Below, piece by piece: positions 41,072-41,732 of a DNA stretch of 41,732 bases. The notes under the pieces were generated by a model, which was not told where the DNA came from, did no database searches, and was given only the letters and a program-made list of their open reading frames with translations. This DNA is from JBOHRE01 sp050732635. GTDB taxonomy: Bacteria > Gemmatimonadota > Gemmatimonadetes > Longimicrobiales > RSA9. The stretch covers positions 1-41,732 of the forward strand of contig JBOHRE010000021.1 in the NCBI GenBank assembly GCA_050732635.1, in the 5' to 3' direction. The translations under genes and the position numbers were made by a program. Each line of letters begins with the position of its first letter. Position 1 is the first letter of the stretch.

Positions 41072-41222
41072 CCACAGAGCCCACAGAGTCCGCAAAGTCT
41101 CGGCATCACCGCAGTGTACGCCGAGTCCGCCGAGCAAAACAGTTTGTATTGTTTTCTCAGCGCCCTCAGCGTCCTCGGCGGTATTGTGATTTTCTCCGTG
41201 TCCTCGGCGAGCTCAGCGGTGT
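41072..41222. repeat. palindromic period-9 intergenic repeat with a central hairpin
   Basis: The region between two convergent genes is built of 9-base units. On the left, CCACAGAGC-type and CGCCGAGTC-type words repeat. On the right, their complements appear as CTCAGCG, CTCGGCGG and CTCCGTG words. The left end (41072-41098) aligns with the reverse complement of the right end (about 41193-41222) unit by unit. The centre holds AAAACA (41136-41141) and TGTTTT (41150-41155), extended by GAG and CTC with one bulge. The stop codon of the metalloenzyme gene (41213-41215) lies inside the element. It may act as a bidirectional terminator. Confidence 0.7.
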
Positions 41223-41732
41223 GACTCGATCGCCAGCAGGGCGAGCACGGCCGCCGGCACATCCGTGAGTGTCTGCAGCCGCGTCGCCAGCATGCCATGA
41301 CCGGATCCGACCGCGAGCGCCAGGGCCGGGTTCCGCGTGTGACCAACGCGCGTATCCTCCAGGTTGCCGTGATCGCTCACCACCAGCACGAACGTGTCGG
41401 CGCTCACCGTGGTCACCACGCCGCCCAGGAACTGGTCGAGCCGCTCGAGCGCCGCGATCCCCGCGGCCAGCTCGCGGGCGTGACCGGCGGCGTCTGTGCT
41501 GTAGTGGGCGAACAGCGTCAGCTGGTTGGTCGCAGCGATGGCAGCCAGGATCTGGCCGGCCTCCCGCGCCGACCGTTCCGGCACCTGGACGTGGCCGAGC
41601 CGCTCACGCCAACCGGCGTTGGTGATTTCGCTGGCCACCGCCTGCCCATCCCGTAACGCGGCGACGTGGCGCGTCAGCACGCCGGCGCCCAGGGCCGCGA
41701 GCGGTGGCGCGGCGCGGAGCAACGGCCCACGC
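41213..41732 (-). CDS. C-terminal part of a PGM-like alkaline-phosphatase-superfamily metalloenzyme (partial)
   Basis: Only the last 170 or so codons are in the window; the frame is open to the right edge, so the TTG at 41722 need not be the start. The segment VLVVSDHGNLED and GHTRNPALAL resemble the metal-binding Asp-His and His of phosphoglycerate-mutase-like members of the alkaline phosphatase superfamily; LTLFAHYSTDAAGH is a further metal-site-like stretch. The enzyme probably acts on a phosphoester. Its stop lies within the palindromic repeat. Confidence 0.75.
   Translation of the reverse strand, partial: RGPLLRAAPPLAALGAGVLTRHVAALRDGQAVASEITNAGWRERLGHVQVPERSAREAGQILAAIAATNQLTLFAHYSTDAAGHARELAAGIAALERLDQFLGGVVTTVSADTFVLVVSDHGNLEDTRVGHTRNPALALAVGSGHGMLATRLQTLTDVPAAVLALLAIESHR

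Overview
The window is about 41.7 kb of very GC-rich bacterial chromosome, with tightly packed genes, many 4-base ATGA/GTGA stop-start overlaps and long spurious open frames opposite real genes. Lipobox and Tat leaders, an outer-membrane beta-barrel and a lytic transglycosylase point to a Gram-negative cell with two membranes. Alternative complex III, gas-vesicle genes, a DUF255 protein, a LuxC/LuxE-type acyl reductase pair and several conserved hypotheticals would suit Gemmatimonadota or a relative. That placement is an inference; no rRNA or other marker gene lies here. No tRNA, rRNA, transposase or CRISPR array was seen.

Layout: (1) 1-5422, mixed metabolism: the start of a lipoprotein gene, a PLP lyase of the ACC deaminase/D-cysteine desulfhydrase family, a Tat-exported class V aminotransferase, an MFS carrier, a TrmJ-type RNA methyltransferase and a stand-alone MEDS-domain protein. 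(2) 5461-13187, minus strand: the complete actABCDEF operon for alternative complex III, a quinol-oxidising, cytochrome-reducing respiratory complex. (3) 13370-21395, minus strand: a gas-vesicle operon in the order gvpL/F, gvpG, ArsA-type tandem ATPase, gvpF/L, gvpS-like, gvpF/L, gvpK, gvpJ, gvpA, soluble histidine kinase. Its genes overlap or lie at most 12 bases apart. It has no gvpN, gvpC or gvpO in the window. (4) 21578-24281, plus strand, divergent from gvp: a membrane histidine kinase overlapped by a thioredoxin-reductase-like flavoprotein, then a small hypothetical protein.

(5) 24283-25512: a lytic transglycosylase and a divergent AbrB-type regulator. Between them lies a DnaA-box-like inverted-repeat cluster. 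(6) 25532-34801, minus strand: an NtrY/NtrC-type two-component pair, a bactofilin-like/beta-barrel fusion, a DUF4390 protein, a DUF255 thioredoxin-fold protein, and a LuxE-like plus LuxC-like pair. (7) 35122-41732: a conserved hypothetical, a GspE/PilB-type ATPase with an extra zinc-ribbon tail, two tandem PAP2 phosphatases, an ABC exporter pair, a palindromic period-9 repeat, and the end of a PGM-like metalloenzyme gene.

The most unusual part is region 3. The gas-vesicle core resembles the F-G-L-S-K-J order known from Bacillus, but an ArsA/Get3-type double ATPase sits between gvpG and the second gvpF/L, a third gvpF/L is inserted between gvpS and gvpK, gvpA is last, and a cytosolic sensor kinase follows gvpA after 4 bases. 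This suggests buoyancy genes tied to an ATP-driven targeting or chaperone factor and to a built-in sensor. That role is inferred from context only.
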